Positions 1 to 12,682 are shown, counted from the stretch's first letter. The stretch: 64,000 nucleotides of DNA from Psilocybe azurescens (GCA_023853785.1 JAJIRX010000929.1:1-64000); one strand, 5' to 3'. Program-made: numbers and translations. The notes: a model not told the origin generated them from the letters alone.

Positions 1-1602
1 AGGTAGTACATCGATGACACTTTGAGCCTCTCGGATAAATTGTTTCCATGTGATTCCATTGAACGTGTGCAGAAAAGGCATAACTTCTGCAACAGCGGCA
101 GCCCCATAGCTTGTTTTCGAACGTCGGCCTTTTTCTCGAGTAACAGAGTTAAGTGCTGCAGCTTCCAAAGGTGATAGTCGTGATGACCAATCTCGTAGCA
201 GAACTATATTCAAGGAACGTGAATGAGGGCTACGAATGTTGAAAGGACTGCTAAGCATACCTCGTATTCTTCGTTGATCTCCAGGGGACTTGTGTGTCGA
301 CGTTTGAAGTAGTGGATCGAAAGATCGAGTTCATAAAGGTCTGGCAGAGAAGCAGCAAACAGGTCCAGCATTTCGGGAGTAAGAATTTGAAGTTCCATTT
401 TTAGATTTCAGCCTCGGAATAGGGAGACCAGAGGGTCTAACAGAGTCAGAAATTGGGCCCTGCCGTGGGGGCTTTTCAATATTCTAAGGCAGGTCAAGGA
501 CGAAGCGTGTCGTCGAATGAATCCTAGAGTAACCTCTTGATACGTTGAAGGTGCCAGATGCATCGAATCGTATTGGTACTGGATCACAAAGGTTTCGAGG
601 AATGGTAAAGTAGCTTCCAGTTGGTCCAAAACTCCACGAGTGGTACTGATCTCTGGATCTGTCATGCTGATAGTGAGATGTCGTAAAGTATGGGAGTGCA
701 TTTTCAGAAACCGGGTGATGCAATCCGGAGAGGTAGACGCCGATATGCTGATCGACAAGGTCTGTAAGTGCGGAATGTGATCGAGGGATTTAAACAGGGG
801 AGAGAGGTTGAAGTTTGTGGACATGGCCGTTAGAACCATGGACCATGTCGGCGGCAAGGGCTCAAGATTCAACTCTACTGTAGTCAAAGTTAACCGGTGT
901 CGGTTTAAGAAAGGTGCCATTGTCATCGTGGCTGTATCTAGAAATGACTGGTCGACTTCCGTTTTCTCTGGTAGTGTGAATAAGGTCATAGAAAAGGAGC
1001 TTAGATGTGGAAGGAAAAGTGCCGGCGGCAAGACAGTCCCCATCAACTCAAAAGGATATGAGAAGCTAAGTGACTGTAGATGAATAGATGATAGGAGGCT
1101 CGCATGGAAAAGAGGTATGCTCTCCCGAAAAATTCTTCCCCGAAGATAATCAAATTTGATCTTCACATATCGGACTTCTTTGAAGTTTGCAACGACGCTA
1201 ATGGCCAGGCTTTTGTCGCTTGTGACACAGTTTCGAAAATACCGTTTGATGTAAAGGAGCATTCTCGTTCTTCGTGATGTTTTCGACGATTGGGGAAGTC
1301 GGTTACGGCATAATCATAGTATGCGAGCTCGTGCACGCGCATCGCTATATTGCAGTCACTACTATGCCCTTAGTACCTGTGTTATAGAATGAATGACTCG
1401 TCACATACTTGAAACGTAGAAATTTACGGCGGTACTCTTTGGAGACGATGTTGTTCAAAGATACCGCTACCGTCTGGAAACGACTTTCCATAGCGATGCT
1501 AAAGAGGCTCTTGTTCAGGCTGCGCAATGCCCATATTTCGTCCTGGAGAAGAAAAGAGGTGATATGCAGCCAAAGCTCGTATGGAATGTCGTCCATGTAC
1601 AT
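1..1602 (-). CDS. F-box/LRR-like protein, partial, frame interrupted
   Basis: The N-terminus (start 1602, or the in-frame ATG at 1596) reads MDDIPYELWLHITSFL, a typical fungal F-box of the kind that would recruit a target to an SCF ubiquitin ligase. An intron probably starts at the GTATGT near 1407. A second long exon (about 1290-408) encodes leucine-rich segments of the LRR-like tails of Agaricomycete F-box proteins. After a TGA near 406 the same frame continues with LKMELQILTPEMLDLFAAS (398-210), so the tail is interrupted rather than ended there. Two single-base changes around 400-415 would turn the junction into a normal LRR sentence, so an assembly indel or early decay are both possible. 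Similarity runs on to the window edge, so the 3' end lies outside. The target is unknown. Confidence 0.65.
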
Positions 1603-1624
1603 GGAGGTTATGATTCAGGGGATG

Positions 1625-1990
1625 TGCTAGAGTCTTGCTATCGTGGGTGTATTTATTGTCAGACAGCCACTGGGAATGCGATGCATCCAGGAATTAATCC
1701 TTCTACAGTTGTAGATAGTATATGTGTCGACAGGTGTCGTAATAGGGCGGGACTGGGGTTATTGATATCATAATGTAAGGTCGCCAAGGCTCCCAGAAGG
1801 ATGCATATCCTATATCTAGAGCACTGTAAGGCAACTAATAGGCCACTTTCCCATGGGCCATTAGCGATGGTGAATTGATGCTAACTGCAGGAAGGATGTT
1901 GTTGAGCTCCTTCCATGATCTACAGGTGAAACGCGTAGAAAATAACTTTCAGACATGTCAATGTACACCGAGGCTTGTCGCCGATCTAAT
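1625..1990. repeat. Diverged duplicate of 5595-5920 (copy 1)
   Basis: Shared blocks in the same order include TGCTATCGTGG, GTATTTAT, GTCAGACAGCCA, AATCCTTCTACAGT, GTCGACAGGTGTCGT, GGGCTGGGGTTA and TACAGGTGAAA. Together they give roughly three-quarters identity by eye over about 330 bp. It lies directly upstream of the F-box start, so it may be a duplicated promoter segment or a small mobile element; no terminal repeats were seen. Confidence 0.6.
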
Positions 1991-2417
1991 AATTATAGAA
2001 ATTTCGAGTTAAGTTGTACATACGTCATAGGTTCGAGCAAGCCCTTTGCTCCGGCCGCCAGAGGCTAGCCTCTCTCAGCTTCATTCTCCGCTATTCCCGA
2101 GACTCCGACAGACTCCTACTAATCCGAACTGATCCGCTGTGCATGCCACTTGACTTAGACTTGAATTTTGTATACGACCAGAGAAGGGCCATATATGATT
2201 TGAAGTTGATTATCGGGTGACTGAAATATGTGGCAAAGGAAACTGTCCCAAAAAGTTTACCTCACTATCAGCTGCGTAAGATTGAACCACCGTATATATT
2301 CTGTGAGTAAGATTTAATGCTTGTTGCGGGCCCAATTATGTTGGTTGCATGCTGATAAAGTCCATTTGATTTAAGCAGCCCAAGAAAGTCCCGATTGTAA
2401 TGTGATTTTTGCTTCAG
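1991..2417. other. Intergenic, no gene seen
   Basis: Between the duplicated segment and the 3' end of the P450. A 68-codon open frame at 2014-2220 has no recognisable domain and is not called. Confidence 0.5.
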
Positions 2418-4598
2418 CTACCCATCCAGTTCCTCTATCAGTCGCCGTGCTTCTGGAGATCGTGGTAATATTGAACATTCAAATGGTTTCTTCAGACTAG
2501 GGAGGGTTAGCAAACTGGTAAGCCAGCCAGTTCTGTTATGAGGGCCTCACAGCTGAAGCGACATACCTAATGAGGCCAAATTCATAATATTCATCATTAA
2601 CCTCAATAAAACGACCAGCTTGGTCTCGGCATTTTTCTAAATTGAAAACCGCAAGAATAGACGCTATTGTGAGCCATAACTTGCATGCGCCATTAGCCCC
2701 GACATACATGGAGTCAAGACTTAAACTTACAGTAGTACTCGCAACATGCTGCCCAGAGCAAGCTCTGGGAGCAGTATTTACATATCAAAATTCCATTAAT
2801 GTATAATTAAAAAATGAAGCACACCTCCTCCCAAATCCGAAGGCAATGACTCAATTTTCGTCGTTCAATGAACCATCGGGATTTATAAACCGCTCAGGTT
2901 TAAAAGCCATCGGATCTGGATATCTGGTTTTATCATGTGTCATCGCCCTGTACAAGTTGGAATTAACTCCTCATATCCATTGAAGTTTTCTGTGAGTATA
3001 ACTAGCCATATGTTGCTCAAGATTGTCACCCTGTATAGTTAAGCTAGGAATGCAGACCTGTTGAACGACCTATCCTCGTACCTTTGGGGATAAGATATCC
3101 GTCATAGAAATCGTCTTCAGTGACGGGTATGGGAATCCAAGTGAACCAGGGGCTTCCAGCGAAGAACCTCGCGATATATCGCCTCCACATAAGGCATGGT
3201 TGGACGGTCTTTCGTAGCCTGGAAGCCGCTTTGACTCCAAGATACGGTCAATTTCTGCTTGTGCCTTGCTCTGAACATCTGGATTAATAACCATGAGGTA
3301 TATAGTCTCAATTGCAGATTTTGTCTAAAACCTATCTGTTAACAGTGCAGTCTTCTTTATTAAACGATGGGCCTACAGTATCTGACACGCCTGTGGAGAG
3401 CAAGCAGTCAGGGATAATCCACCTTAGCTGAACATGATATTTTATTTACCAATATAGGTCGTAGGTGCAATAGTCATTACAGCCACCTCTCCTTTCTCTG
3501 GAAACACTGACGGTATTCTTTCTCCAGGAGATGGGCAACCAGAGACGGTCTGGCATCTCCTCGCGCCTAGAAGTAGTATGAACGTATTAAACAGCGAACT
3601 ATGCGTAAAGATAACATACCATCCGGGACTTCTGTAAAAGTTCAGCGGTATTTTCAGCGTATCATCAGTCAGCTTCCTTGCTTTCTCGGCTCTCCTACGA
3701 GAAAATGCTCCGGAAACCAACATGGAACGAAAAAGTATAATTGGAAGGGATGTTGATCACGCTGCCGCCAGGGTGATGTCAACTCCATGTTGATGATGCA
3801 AAGCTTCGTCCGCAGCCACCACACATGGGTCCTTAGACGATTCCGCGTCATAGCCATACATTGAGGACATGGCAATTGAAATCGATATCCTGGAAGGCCA
3901 CAATGGGGTGATTAATTGATGCTCCAGAGCACACAATTAATGCTTACATCTTACTATGATCCCACAAGTTATCCGGGCTGTGAAGTACTCTCTTGAGCAC
4001 TTGATGAACACTTGTAACTATTATAGAGCTGAGGTTATTCGGAGGGGATCCAGCCTGGCGAAATGCTTTCGTGGCGTACTTCCGGCCGATACGCCATGTT
4101 TCTCCGTATCTCATAACGCCTAGGTTGTACGAGCTCATGCCCGTCCTGCATAGTTTATTAGGATAAAGAATACCATGATTGACCTTAGACGTGTCTTTCG
4201 GTTACAAGAACACCCTTACAAGTCAATAGTTGGCAAATACGGTCGATCTGAGTATTTGGCCCCTCTTCGTTCAAGCAACTCATCTGCAATTTGTTGGCTG
4301 TTGATTATGACGACATGTGTTCCAAAGGCACTCGCGTGAAGAATGTCGCCTATAAGATACGAATCATTGATAGTTAGGTCTCCTTGCTGTCGATAAGTAA
4401 TAATGTACCGACTGTTGTATTTCTCCCCCACTGGACGTACTCTGAGCCGATATTAGCAGTAGGGAAATCAAACGCGTTTCCGAGGAAAGGAAGTCCCCTT
4501 GGCCCAGGTGGGAGGTGTCTTTGTTCTCTCCTCGTCATTAATTTTCTGAACATATAAGCCAGAAATGTCGCAATGACTAAAGTCAACATTACAGACAT
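2418..4598 (-). pseudogene. Cytochrome P450 monooxygenase, frame broken
   Basis: The start at 4598 gives an N-terminal membrane anchor (MLTLVIATFLAYMF) and the proline hinge LPPGPRGLPFLGN. The heme-binding signature FGFGRRACSG is recovered when a 57-nt GT-AG intron (about 2770-2826) is removed. It continues through HVASTT, a 51-nt intron, LWLTIASILAVFN and a normal P450 C-terminus (SPEARRLIEELDG, stop at 2418). It resembles fungal microsomal P450s (CYP5144/CYP5037-like in style, not assigned). Damage: the helix F-G region (about 3680-3860) changes frame several times within 150 bp at short homopolymers, and an in-frame TGA lies six codons before the heme motif (about 2851). The indels could be assembly errors; the TGA cannot be explained that way. 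A once-functional oxidase with unknown substrate. Confidence 0.75.
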
Positions 4599-5594
4599 GG
4601 TGGTCGAATGTGATTAAAGTTGGGGACGGAGATCTTTTCATGAAGGCTGGTACGACGTACGATTTAGTCGTTTACTGATGTAATCTGACTTTACCAAGAT
4701 TTGACTGCTATATCAATGAAGGTCTAAGGTCCACGTAGTTAACGTCTGTGTAGCACATCATACTCACTTTACTATAGGATGAAGAAAGCGAGGAATGACT
4801 TGCCTCAAGATAGGAATGAACAGCTAAGGAATCAGGATGAGGGATTTTATAGTTTAGGAAAGGTCACGTATGTAAGGGGTCTTACAGAGACATCTAAGGG
4901 TAGAACCCTTGGCCTATTCCTCAAAAAGATGTATCCCGCCCATATTTGCAATAGTTAATAGAAGTCACAATGACACTGAGGGGTCGGTACCCATTAATTG
5001 ATAATAAGCTTGTACACGACTCGCTCAAAGCGGGTGATCAATCTATTTGTAGAAATCTTGAGGAGTGGATCGAGTCTATTTCTCAGAAAAATGTAAGTAT
5101 TTTTGATATTTGTTATGTGGACAAATGCGTTGAGCAGATCAGCCTGGTTTTTCAAAGATTATGTATAAAATCTATTTTTAGTAGGCTACTCCCTGATAAT
5201 GCTCACTCTTGGCTATCCATCGAGGTGTATGTGTCATGAGTGTGTCAACTGACTTTAATCGCTGATAGGATTGCTGATCGAAAGTTCTGGTCAGATTAGT
5301 ATACCTCTGGGATGGAAGTTGAATTGTGCTATCAGGTGCGACCTGTCATCAGCAGTAAGTACCCGTGTCGGGATTACCATGAGATTCCCTGACTAATTGG
5401 CTGATCCTTTCCATTCCGTTCAGATTAACGGTCCAGCGAAGATTACCACTATTCATATATAGGTAGCCCCAATACCATTTACTTGGACACAAATATAAGT
5501 GCATTGGGAAAGAGTTGAATTCCTGTTCGCATGATATTCTCCAGATATGGTATGGACATACACTCGTCCAGTTTGGGATATCTGTTTTTCCCTT
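4599..5594. other. P450 upstream region, no confident gene
   Basis: Contains an 89-codon plus-strand frame (4970-5239) and a 102-codon minus-strand frame (5349-5657). Neither shows a recognisable domain, signal peptide or intron signal in context. Probably promoter and spacer DNA. Confidence 0.4.
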
Positions 5595-5920
5595 TCTCAT
5601 GCTATCGTGGAGGATGTATTTATCGTCAGACAGCCATGAAAAATGTGTTGCATCCACGAATCAATCCTTCTACAGTCGTAGACGGCATGTCGACAGGTGT
5701 CGTGATAGGCCATTACACAGGGCTGGGGTTACTGATGTACTGATATAAGCCCCAGAGGGATATATATCCGATATTTTGAGCATTATGTTAGTTTCCCATG
5801 GGCGATGGTAAATTGATGCTAACTGCAGGAAAGACGATTGTTGGGACTCATCCATATTTTACAGGTGAAATGCGTTGAGAATAACTCTAAGATGTGTCGA
5901 TGTTCCCGAACCTAGTCGCT
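5595..5920. repeat. Diverged duplicate of 1625-1990 (copy 2)
   Basis: Second copy of the segment upstream of the F-box gene, in the same orientation, with small indels. No F-box coding sequence follows it, so only the upstream part was duplicated or retained. Confidence 0.6.
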
Positions 5921-6359
5921 GAAGTGAAAAACATGAGAAGAGGAACAAGGCAAGAAAGTTGCAAGAAAGTCCTGACGATGAAGGGTTCGGCTGACGGTGG
6001 TTTAAATTAGATCGCGATGGGCTATGAAGTGAGGGAGCCGTTCGTCGGAGATGTCCGAAAGGGTCTTTGGTTGGAAATTGGAAATTCTGGAAAATTTTAA
6101 ACATTCATGTAGTAGTTGTGCAGTGGAGACGGCCAACAGGAAGGATAATGCATCCAAATCTTGCTTTTGAGGCGTCGAGTTATCCCTCACGGCCAATCTC
6201 ATTGAAGAAGCTACAAAGCCACTTATAACATCGATATCAACTTGTATACAGACATCTGCCGCTTATTTACATACATGTTTACATACATGTACTGAATGAA
6301 TCAACCTATCTGGTTTCTTCACACGAAATATATTCTGATTCTGGTACATTTTGTTCCTC

Positions 6360-8636
6360 CTAAGCTTTGGGTGCAATCGGAACGATTTTTCGTGCAAGAT
6401 CTTGCGCGAATCCACACATAGTAAGCGTCGGGTTCCATGAGCCTGGGATGAAGGTTAGTATCTGTCGACATGGAATGACGTTTATCAGTGCTCACCCGCT
6501 GAAGGGAAGATTGCGGCACCGGTAACATAGACATTTTTGCAGCCATATGGCGTATAGTTCTCGTCGACAGCAGCGTGTGGATCCGACTCTGGGCCCATGT
6601 ACAATGTCGAGGCGTCGTGAATAAGACCAGGGACGTGGATCTCCGAGTCGGTGGGTTTTTCCTTACTCCAACCACGATTCTTGCCTTCATTGTGCCAGTA
6701 TTCTATTTCTTCAAATTTCGAACCCGCTAGAACGGTGATAGCGTCAAACCTTATAATAGGCGCATATGGGTCAGAAAAGGAAACTAAACGTTCAGACTAG
6801 GAATAAATCTATACCTACGTTGCTTTATCCATGACCTCCTGCAAGGAGGTTGTCTTCTGATCCATTGTAGCCTGAACTTGACATTCGTAATCGGATTGCT
6901 GTCCTTGGGGTTATGCTTCACCCATGAGTCAGGGTTTCGTTCGTTGAACTCGCCCAAAGACGTACAAACTGTGTTTTCAAGTATATTTCAATCGTCATGA
7001 TAAAATACTAATCAAATAAACGTACTCACTGAGAACGATGCAATTATCGGACCCTTCGAGCTGTTCGAGGGTAACAGATACAGCGTAGTCCGTGCTTTCC
7101 CTTCCAGCGTCTACAATATCCCATTTTGGATGGGGAGAATAGATGGCAGTTATCTGAATATGATATTGCTGCTGTGACACGCTGTCTTGTCCAGCAATGT
7201 AGGTTGCAGACATCTGCAGTCTATGGCCACAGTCACCAGTACACGTGTCTCCCTGAGAGCAGCCCCCAAGCCCAGGGAAACGTTCTTGATCAATGGGAAA
7301 ACGAGCAGGTATGTGAGTGAGGATTTGTCCGCTGAGACGATTGCCTGCTCGCTCTTGCATCGACTCAAGCGAGTTCAAGAGAATCGTGGTTGCTGGTATG
7401 GCACTAGTGGCTAGAATGATATTCGTGTTTTCGTCCGGAAAGCAGAGGTTACCGCGGGATGTATTGAGCACATTAACCTTATTATTATTATCTGGGTCCG
7501 TGAGGAAGCTTTCTACGACGACATCAGTCGCAATCATGAGTGGACTCCCTTTTTACTAATCGCAAGCTGACGTTGCTTATCCTGTAGGGTAAGGAGTGGC
7601 CCTTGAATTGAAAAAACTTATTGAATAACCGTGTGGAGGTCGGGGTGCTCTTCCCAACTGCCAATGGAGCGGGCTCAACACTACTTGCCGGAAGGAATTT
7701 GAGACAAATTGTCCTTCAGTATTTCACCAATTTTGGTCTGGAGAGTCGCAAAGATATCGTTTTGAATTTTATCGGCAGGCGTCACATGTAGCAAGAGTTT
7801 GGCCTTCTTCCAAAATATGGGTTCAGCTTGTGTCTTGAGTAAAGATTCTGGGAAGCCTCGCATGAGCTCTTTGGAAGGCTGTGGGCACCATCCAGACCTG
7901 AATAGAAAAATTTCAAGCTCAATCTACATATAGTTAATATACCGGTAACTTGCCAAAATGTAGAGCGACCCCGAAGAAAGGGCACAAACCGTTCACTAAC
8001 CTGGTTGGTACAAACTATCAGCGTTCAACCGGACGAAGAGAGTGAAGCAGACAAACTTGAGTTCGGATCGGTAGGTCTTAGAGGACAACTGCCACGGGAA
8101 CACTTGAGTTTGTTTATCAAGAACAGCTCTGTATGGAAGCGGAAGGTTCTATGAGACTTAAGGTTAACAGATGATCATCAAAAACGCCTGAGTGTATACC
8201 TGGTAATGATCGGCGAGCCAAAATCCTGCGAGATGTTTAATTCAGAACGTGTTTTTTGTGGTAAACAAACGACTTCTTACCACCACGCTCAAGTATAAGG
8301 ATCTTTCTGAAGGGATCCCTCTCCAGCGCCTCGGATACATAGGCGAGTGCACAGAAGCCGCTACCGACGATAACGTCGTCGAATTCACCGTGATCGAGAA
8401 CGGCATCCCACGTGGTCGTATCGACAAAAAAGTGCTCCCCAATTGCTGCAGCAGGAGTAAGAGTTTGAGGACCAGGGACCGGATACCCAAAGGCATTGGT
8501 GAGACTTTTTGTGCATTCTCATCTGACAGAAATGGAGTTGCGACGTGGACATGCGATGAATGGATGGCGCGCTTATCACTGTAGGGCTCTCCCTTGCGAG
8601 GGACAAAAGGTCGGAGTTCACGGTACTAGTTGACAT
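6360..8636 (-). pseudogene. GMC-type FAD-dependent oxidoreductase, frame broken
   Basis: The N-terminal part carries a Rossmann FAD-binding motif, DDVIVGSGFCALAYVSEAL followed by ILILERGG (about 8400-8275). The C-terminus WNPTLTMCGFAQDLARKI (about 6430-6365, stop at 6360-6362) is typical of the GMC C-terminal domain. Between them several exons fit the family, including FWLADHYQ, a WCPQPSKELMRGFP segment (about 7870) and a long exon 7537-7030 with QYHIQITAIYSPHP. Such enzymes oxidise alcohols or sugars with FAD. The frame shifts at about 8500 (A5 run), 7685, 7600 and 7540, each by one base at or near a homopolymer. It is therefore decayed, or intact but misassembled. The substrate cannot be inferred. 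It lies in tandem orientation with the P450. Confidence 0.7.
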
Positions 8637-10218
8637 GAGTGAACGGAGGAGGTTGTGATGTCGATATTGGGTGTCTGAAAAGATGTGTTCAAGTTGGTGA
8701 TGCTTTTATACCATTAGAATGGATTCAGAACACAGTTTAATAGGATTTCCTGTGAACGACATAACACTCCCCAGTCCCTCGTGTTAAACCTAAGTCGTTT
8801 GTTTATTTTTATTAATTGATCCGAAGTTTCAGCGAAACTGGTGATCACATTTTCGCTAAAACTTCGGATAAACTTTCACTCAGATTAGCCTGACGTCAAC
8901 GAAGCCAGGGGTCAGGAGGGCCAGGACTCTGTCTCTTGGAAACTAATAGAGGTGACTGATACATTACCACTGCAAAATTTAAGTGTCACCATTCGCTCAC
9001 TAGCGTAAGATCACACCGCCCACATACTGAAGCATTCTGATGCCAGTGGCTGTTGAAAACACCACTATGCTGATCGCATGGTATAATTTCATTCAGATTA
9101 GATTAATGGATCCAATGGAGTCTTGCTTAAGTTATCCCTGACGCTATTAGAATGAACTCTTATGTTGAATGTGTTCTCGCTTAGACAAACGTTAGGAGAC
9201 CTGTTCGCCTAGGCTATTTCTACTGCTCATTGAATTTGAAACTCCCGAGGGCTTATGACACTTCTTGCAATCACATTGGTGCAAACCTCTCAAACCACTT
9301 TGCATCATATCATATGCAGAAGGGTTTATATTTTAGACAAGTTCTATGCGAATAAATCAAAATCGGTTTAAACCTCCCATAAGCCTCATGTTTGTAGAAG
9401 CATGAAAATCCCAACATTCGAGTCACAGACGATCATTGATCTATATATGATATACATCGAGGCAGATACCAGGCCTCGGATTGCTTCGGAAAATATTTTG
9501 AGGTTCGCGTGAGTAATTTGCTTGAAGGATATTTTAGGTGCTCCGGTTCCCAATACTTGGCCAGCACTGACTTGGAGTCGAAAGTTGCCCATTGGTTTCG
9601 TTTCTGTCTGAAATCGTAATGAGTTTGTTATAACGTCTTAACTTATTGAGCTTAATTATATGCGCTCAGAGGTCAATAGTAATGGCTTATCGATTCCGCA
9701 ATAAACTCGACGGCGCTCTCTCTCAAACAACGAAAGACGCTAGCATAGCCACACGTCACATGCTCACCACATATGGTGTGGATATACACTAACACTCTTC
9801 CATTTCGGGACATCCGATTTTCCCCTTTTCACTCACCTTTCTCACTTCTACTTTTGCCATTCCCCTTGTGCAGTGACAGACACGAGTCCATGATTCATAG
9901 CAAATAGACCTGCCAGTACATAAGTGGCCGGCCATGTCTGCTCGCCGTCCTTGTTTCCAAAGAGGAATGCCATTTATCGCTCATAACGAAGAAGGCGGAT
10001 TTCGCACCGTGGACTGTCGGGGTATTTGTTTTCCTTCAGAGAGACATGATAAACGAATTCCTTGTTCTCTGGGTTCTTAATACACTGGATTTCAAGCCCG
10101 AAATGCCCACTTTTTTATCTTTTCGTTCTTACGTGGCTCTGCCTTGCCTCTTCTGCGATTCCATCCTGTGGTCCCCATATTCTGTAGCTGATCCCTGGTT
10201 AGGGTTAAATAGTACACC
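8637..10218. other. Intergenic spacer left of the mating locus
   Basis: No gene is supported. It contains the inverted repeat at 8820-8868 and the probable upstream region of receptor A. A 68-codon minus-strand frame at 9386-9592 has no recognisable features. Confidence 0.5.
8820..8868. repeat. Inverted repeat, 18-bp arms, 13-nt loop
   Basis: Left arm TCCGAAGTTTCAGCGAAA (8820-8837) is the reverse complement of TTTCGCTAAAACTTCGGA (8851-8868) apart from one position that still allows a G-U pair in RNA. It stands alone in a gene-poor stretch. It could be a remnant of a small foldback element or a hairpin-forming 3' signal. Confidence 0.75.
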
Positions 10219-12277
10219 ATGGCAGTAGCATTAGTCACTCTGTCATTTATATGCGCAAGCTTTATCGCCGTGTTCGTTCCAGTCAAGCGGGTTCACACGA
10301 GCGTACCTCACCTCGCGATTGTACTCTGGCTCGTTGGACACAACCTGATCCATGCGATCAACGCAGCGGTATGGGTTGGAAATGTTGACATACACATTCC
10401 AGTATGGTGCGATATTGGTAATACTTTCAATATCGTAGCGAGTACGGATTGAACTGATCCATATTTATCAGTCACGAAGGTCCTCTTGGGCATCAAGGTC
10501 GCATTGCCTGGCGCACTTGTGTGCATATCATCACAGCTGGAGATCGCCTCGTCTCAGAGGAAGGTCTCGACGGATAAGAGAGTTTTACGAAACCGTATGA
10601 TTTTTGAACTATTTCTTTGTTATGTCTTTCCTATATTATACATGTTGTTACGTGCGTCCTCATTCTTTGTGTTGACTTAAACTATAACTCACTCATATCG
10701 CGCAGATCTCGTCATTCAAGATCGCAGGTTTGATCTTGTCAAAGACTATGGATGCTCAGCTTCTTCACACCCTTCAACTTTTGCATTTTTAATAACTTGG
10801 CTCCCACCTCTCATTATATGTAGTATAGCGCTTATTCTTTCTGGTGAGTTGTCTTCGTTCGACAGATTTGTGACTGCTGCTTATCTTCCTGATGTCCAGG
10901 TGTCTCAATTCACAACTCCGGTCGAGTCGTTGGAGTCAGTCTTAACATGCACCTGGAAACTAGATCAACGTTGACGGCGTCCCAATTCAATCGACAACTA
11001 TCTACCTGCATAATTATGGCTGGAGCGCTCGTCTTGCTCAGTCTTGCAACCTTATTCTCAGTCCATTCCTTCGAGTCATGGACGTCTTGGAGCTCTGTAC
11101 ATGCTCTCATGAAGAAGATCGAAATCATTAAATCCGCATCGGATGTCAAGAACGTGCAGTTCGCTTGGTGGTCCATGTTCGCGGTATCTGTTCTCTACAT
11201 CATTCTTTCCTACGTCATTGGAGAAGAGGGTCGGGAGGTATATCGATGGATTGGCGAACAAGTCAGACGGCGGAAAAGAGTGTTGCCTCGTCTTGTTCTG
11301 CCATTACAGTAAGTACCGTCTCATGTGGCGTTCAACGTTCATTAATAAATCAACACGACAGCTTTAAGAAGAGACAGTCGCCTCTTCCTGAGATGATCTC
11401 CCGCTCGTCGTCTTTGACAAAGTCACATCTGCGTCCCCTGACCATCGAACTCACATCAGGCTGGGATGACGTATTGGAAGATAAGAAATCCAAACGCAAG
11501 GGCTTCCGGGAGGACGTCAAATCTCCATCACCCACCGCCAGCCCAATCCAGAGTACTCAACTCGGTGTAGATGGCCAAAGTCTATCAGACGAGAAATACA
11601 GACCCGACTCTCCTTTAATTCCGTGTGTTAGTCCTGCGACGAACTACCGGTCCATCACAGAAGACGATCAGATGTTCATGGAATCCACGATCTCGTATCT
11701 TAGCTCTCCTACAGCAAAGACGCTGGGTATCGTTCCTCCCTTACAAGTCCCACCCGCTGCAAAATCGTCTTCTCCACCTTTGGCTGTAGAAATTCTTCCG
11801 AGGCCTACGTCACCACCACCAACTCCAAAGCCAAAATCGATACTCAAATCACCTCGCTCCCCCCCGTCCAAGCCTGTGCCGGCCGACGTCGATGAGCATA
11901 TCAACTCAGTCTTCGACGCCGCCTGGCCTATTCCTGCTATTTCTCCTGTACCTACTATGGCGTTCTCCTCTAAACATGCTCCCCGTGTGCGCTCTCGGTC
12001 ACACTCTCCCGGTTCCTCTGCGGAAGAGATGATTGGATATCCGTTACATCCAACGATTACTCCCCCACATCGCAGATTGCGTCCATTTGAAGGCTCGAGC
12101 GTCTCGTCTGTAGATTCAGAAATATTTCCGTTACCTACTTCGCCCACTTCGAGGAAGGCTGCCCGCAGACAAACGAGCATCCACAGGCTGCATAAGACCT
12201 GGAGCAAGGAACGGCTCGGACAAGCGTACACATCCCCTCAAGCTATCCATATGACAGTCGTTCAGGAGACGGTGTAA
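10219..12277 (+). CDS. Receptor A: STE3-type pheromone receptor, long cytoplasmic tail
   Basis: Seven-transmembrane G-protein-coupled receptor of the fungal STE3 family, which binds lipopeptide mating pheromone at the plasma membrane. Exons read as 10219-10417, 10472-10651, 10706-10843, 10900-11308 and 11362-12277 give an open frame of 613 codons. Family landmarks are GNVDIHIPVWCDI at the end of exon 1, CISSQLEIASS in exon 2, and the long last membrane segment WWSMFAVSVLYIILSYVIG. The tail of about 320 residues is Ser/Pro-rich with PRPTSPPPTPKP and KSILKSPRSPP, longer than in most STE3 receptors, and ends IHMTVVQETV. Loop 3 (SGRVVGVSLNMHLETRST) is less conventional than in C and E. First intact gene of the mating locus. 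It belongs with C and E: exons 2 and 3 are 180 and 138 nt here and in C. Confidence 0.9.
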
Positions 12278-12682
12278 ATTTCGCTTTTCTTTCTCAATAC
12301 TGTTCCAGGATATGTGGAATATATTCTCAATCTGACGACTTGTGATGCGGATGGATTCTTCGTCCTTCCTTCTGTTCGCCTCTTCCACTCCCTTACCATT
12401 TTTTACGCTTTATCGTTAGCCCACGTCTCCTTTTCTTTCCACCAGTGTATTTATTCTCCCTATGTTTGTCGCCTCTGTCTTTGTGTAGCATAATATACCG
12501 TTGTAGCTTAACCCCTGTTCTATGCCATGCATTTTATGCAATCTATGCCATTCATAAAACCCTTGGCGCTTCTGTTAAAAGATCCCGTTTCTGCAAATCT
12601 TTCGCAGGCGACATCCAAGGAATTAAGTAGTTCGAGACTCATGATCGATTATCGGCAGTCTAGTGTCAGATTTCCAATGTAC
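10828..12682 (+). repeat. Source copy of receptor A 3' duplication
   Basis: From the end of exon 3 through the 3' flank (ending near CAGTCTAGTGTCAGATTTCC) this segment is nearly identical to 15865-17552. The duplicate includes introns, so it arose at the DNA level rather than by retroposition. Confidence 0.85.

Noticed and set aside
2750..2770. Perfect palindrome CCCAGAGC-AA-GCTCTGGG
   Set aside because: Overlaps the splice acceptor and the codons of the P450 heme motif, so coding and splicing constraints explain it.
10190..10205. TTAGGG-like string near receptor A
   Set aside because: A single occurrence, not an array; no telomeric repeat.
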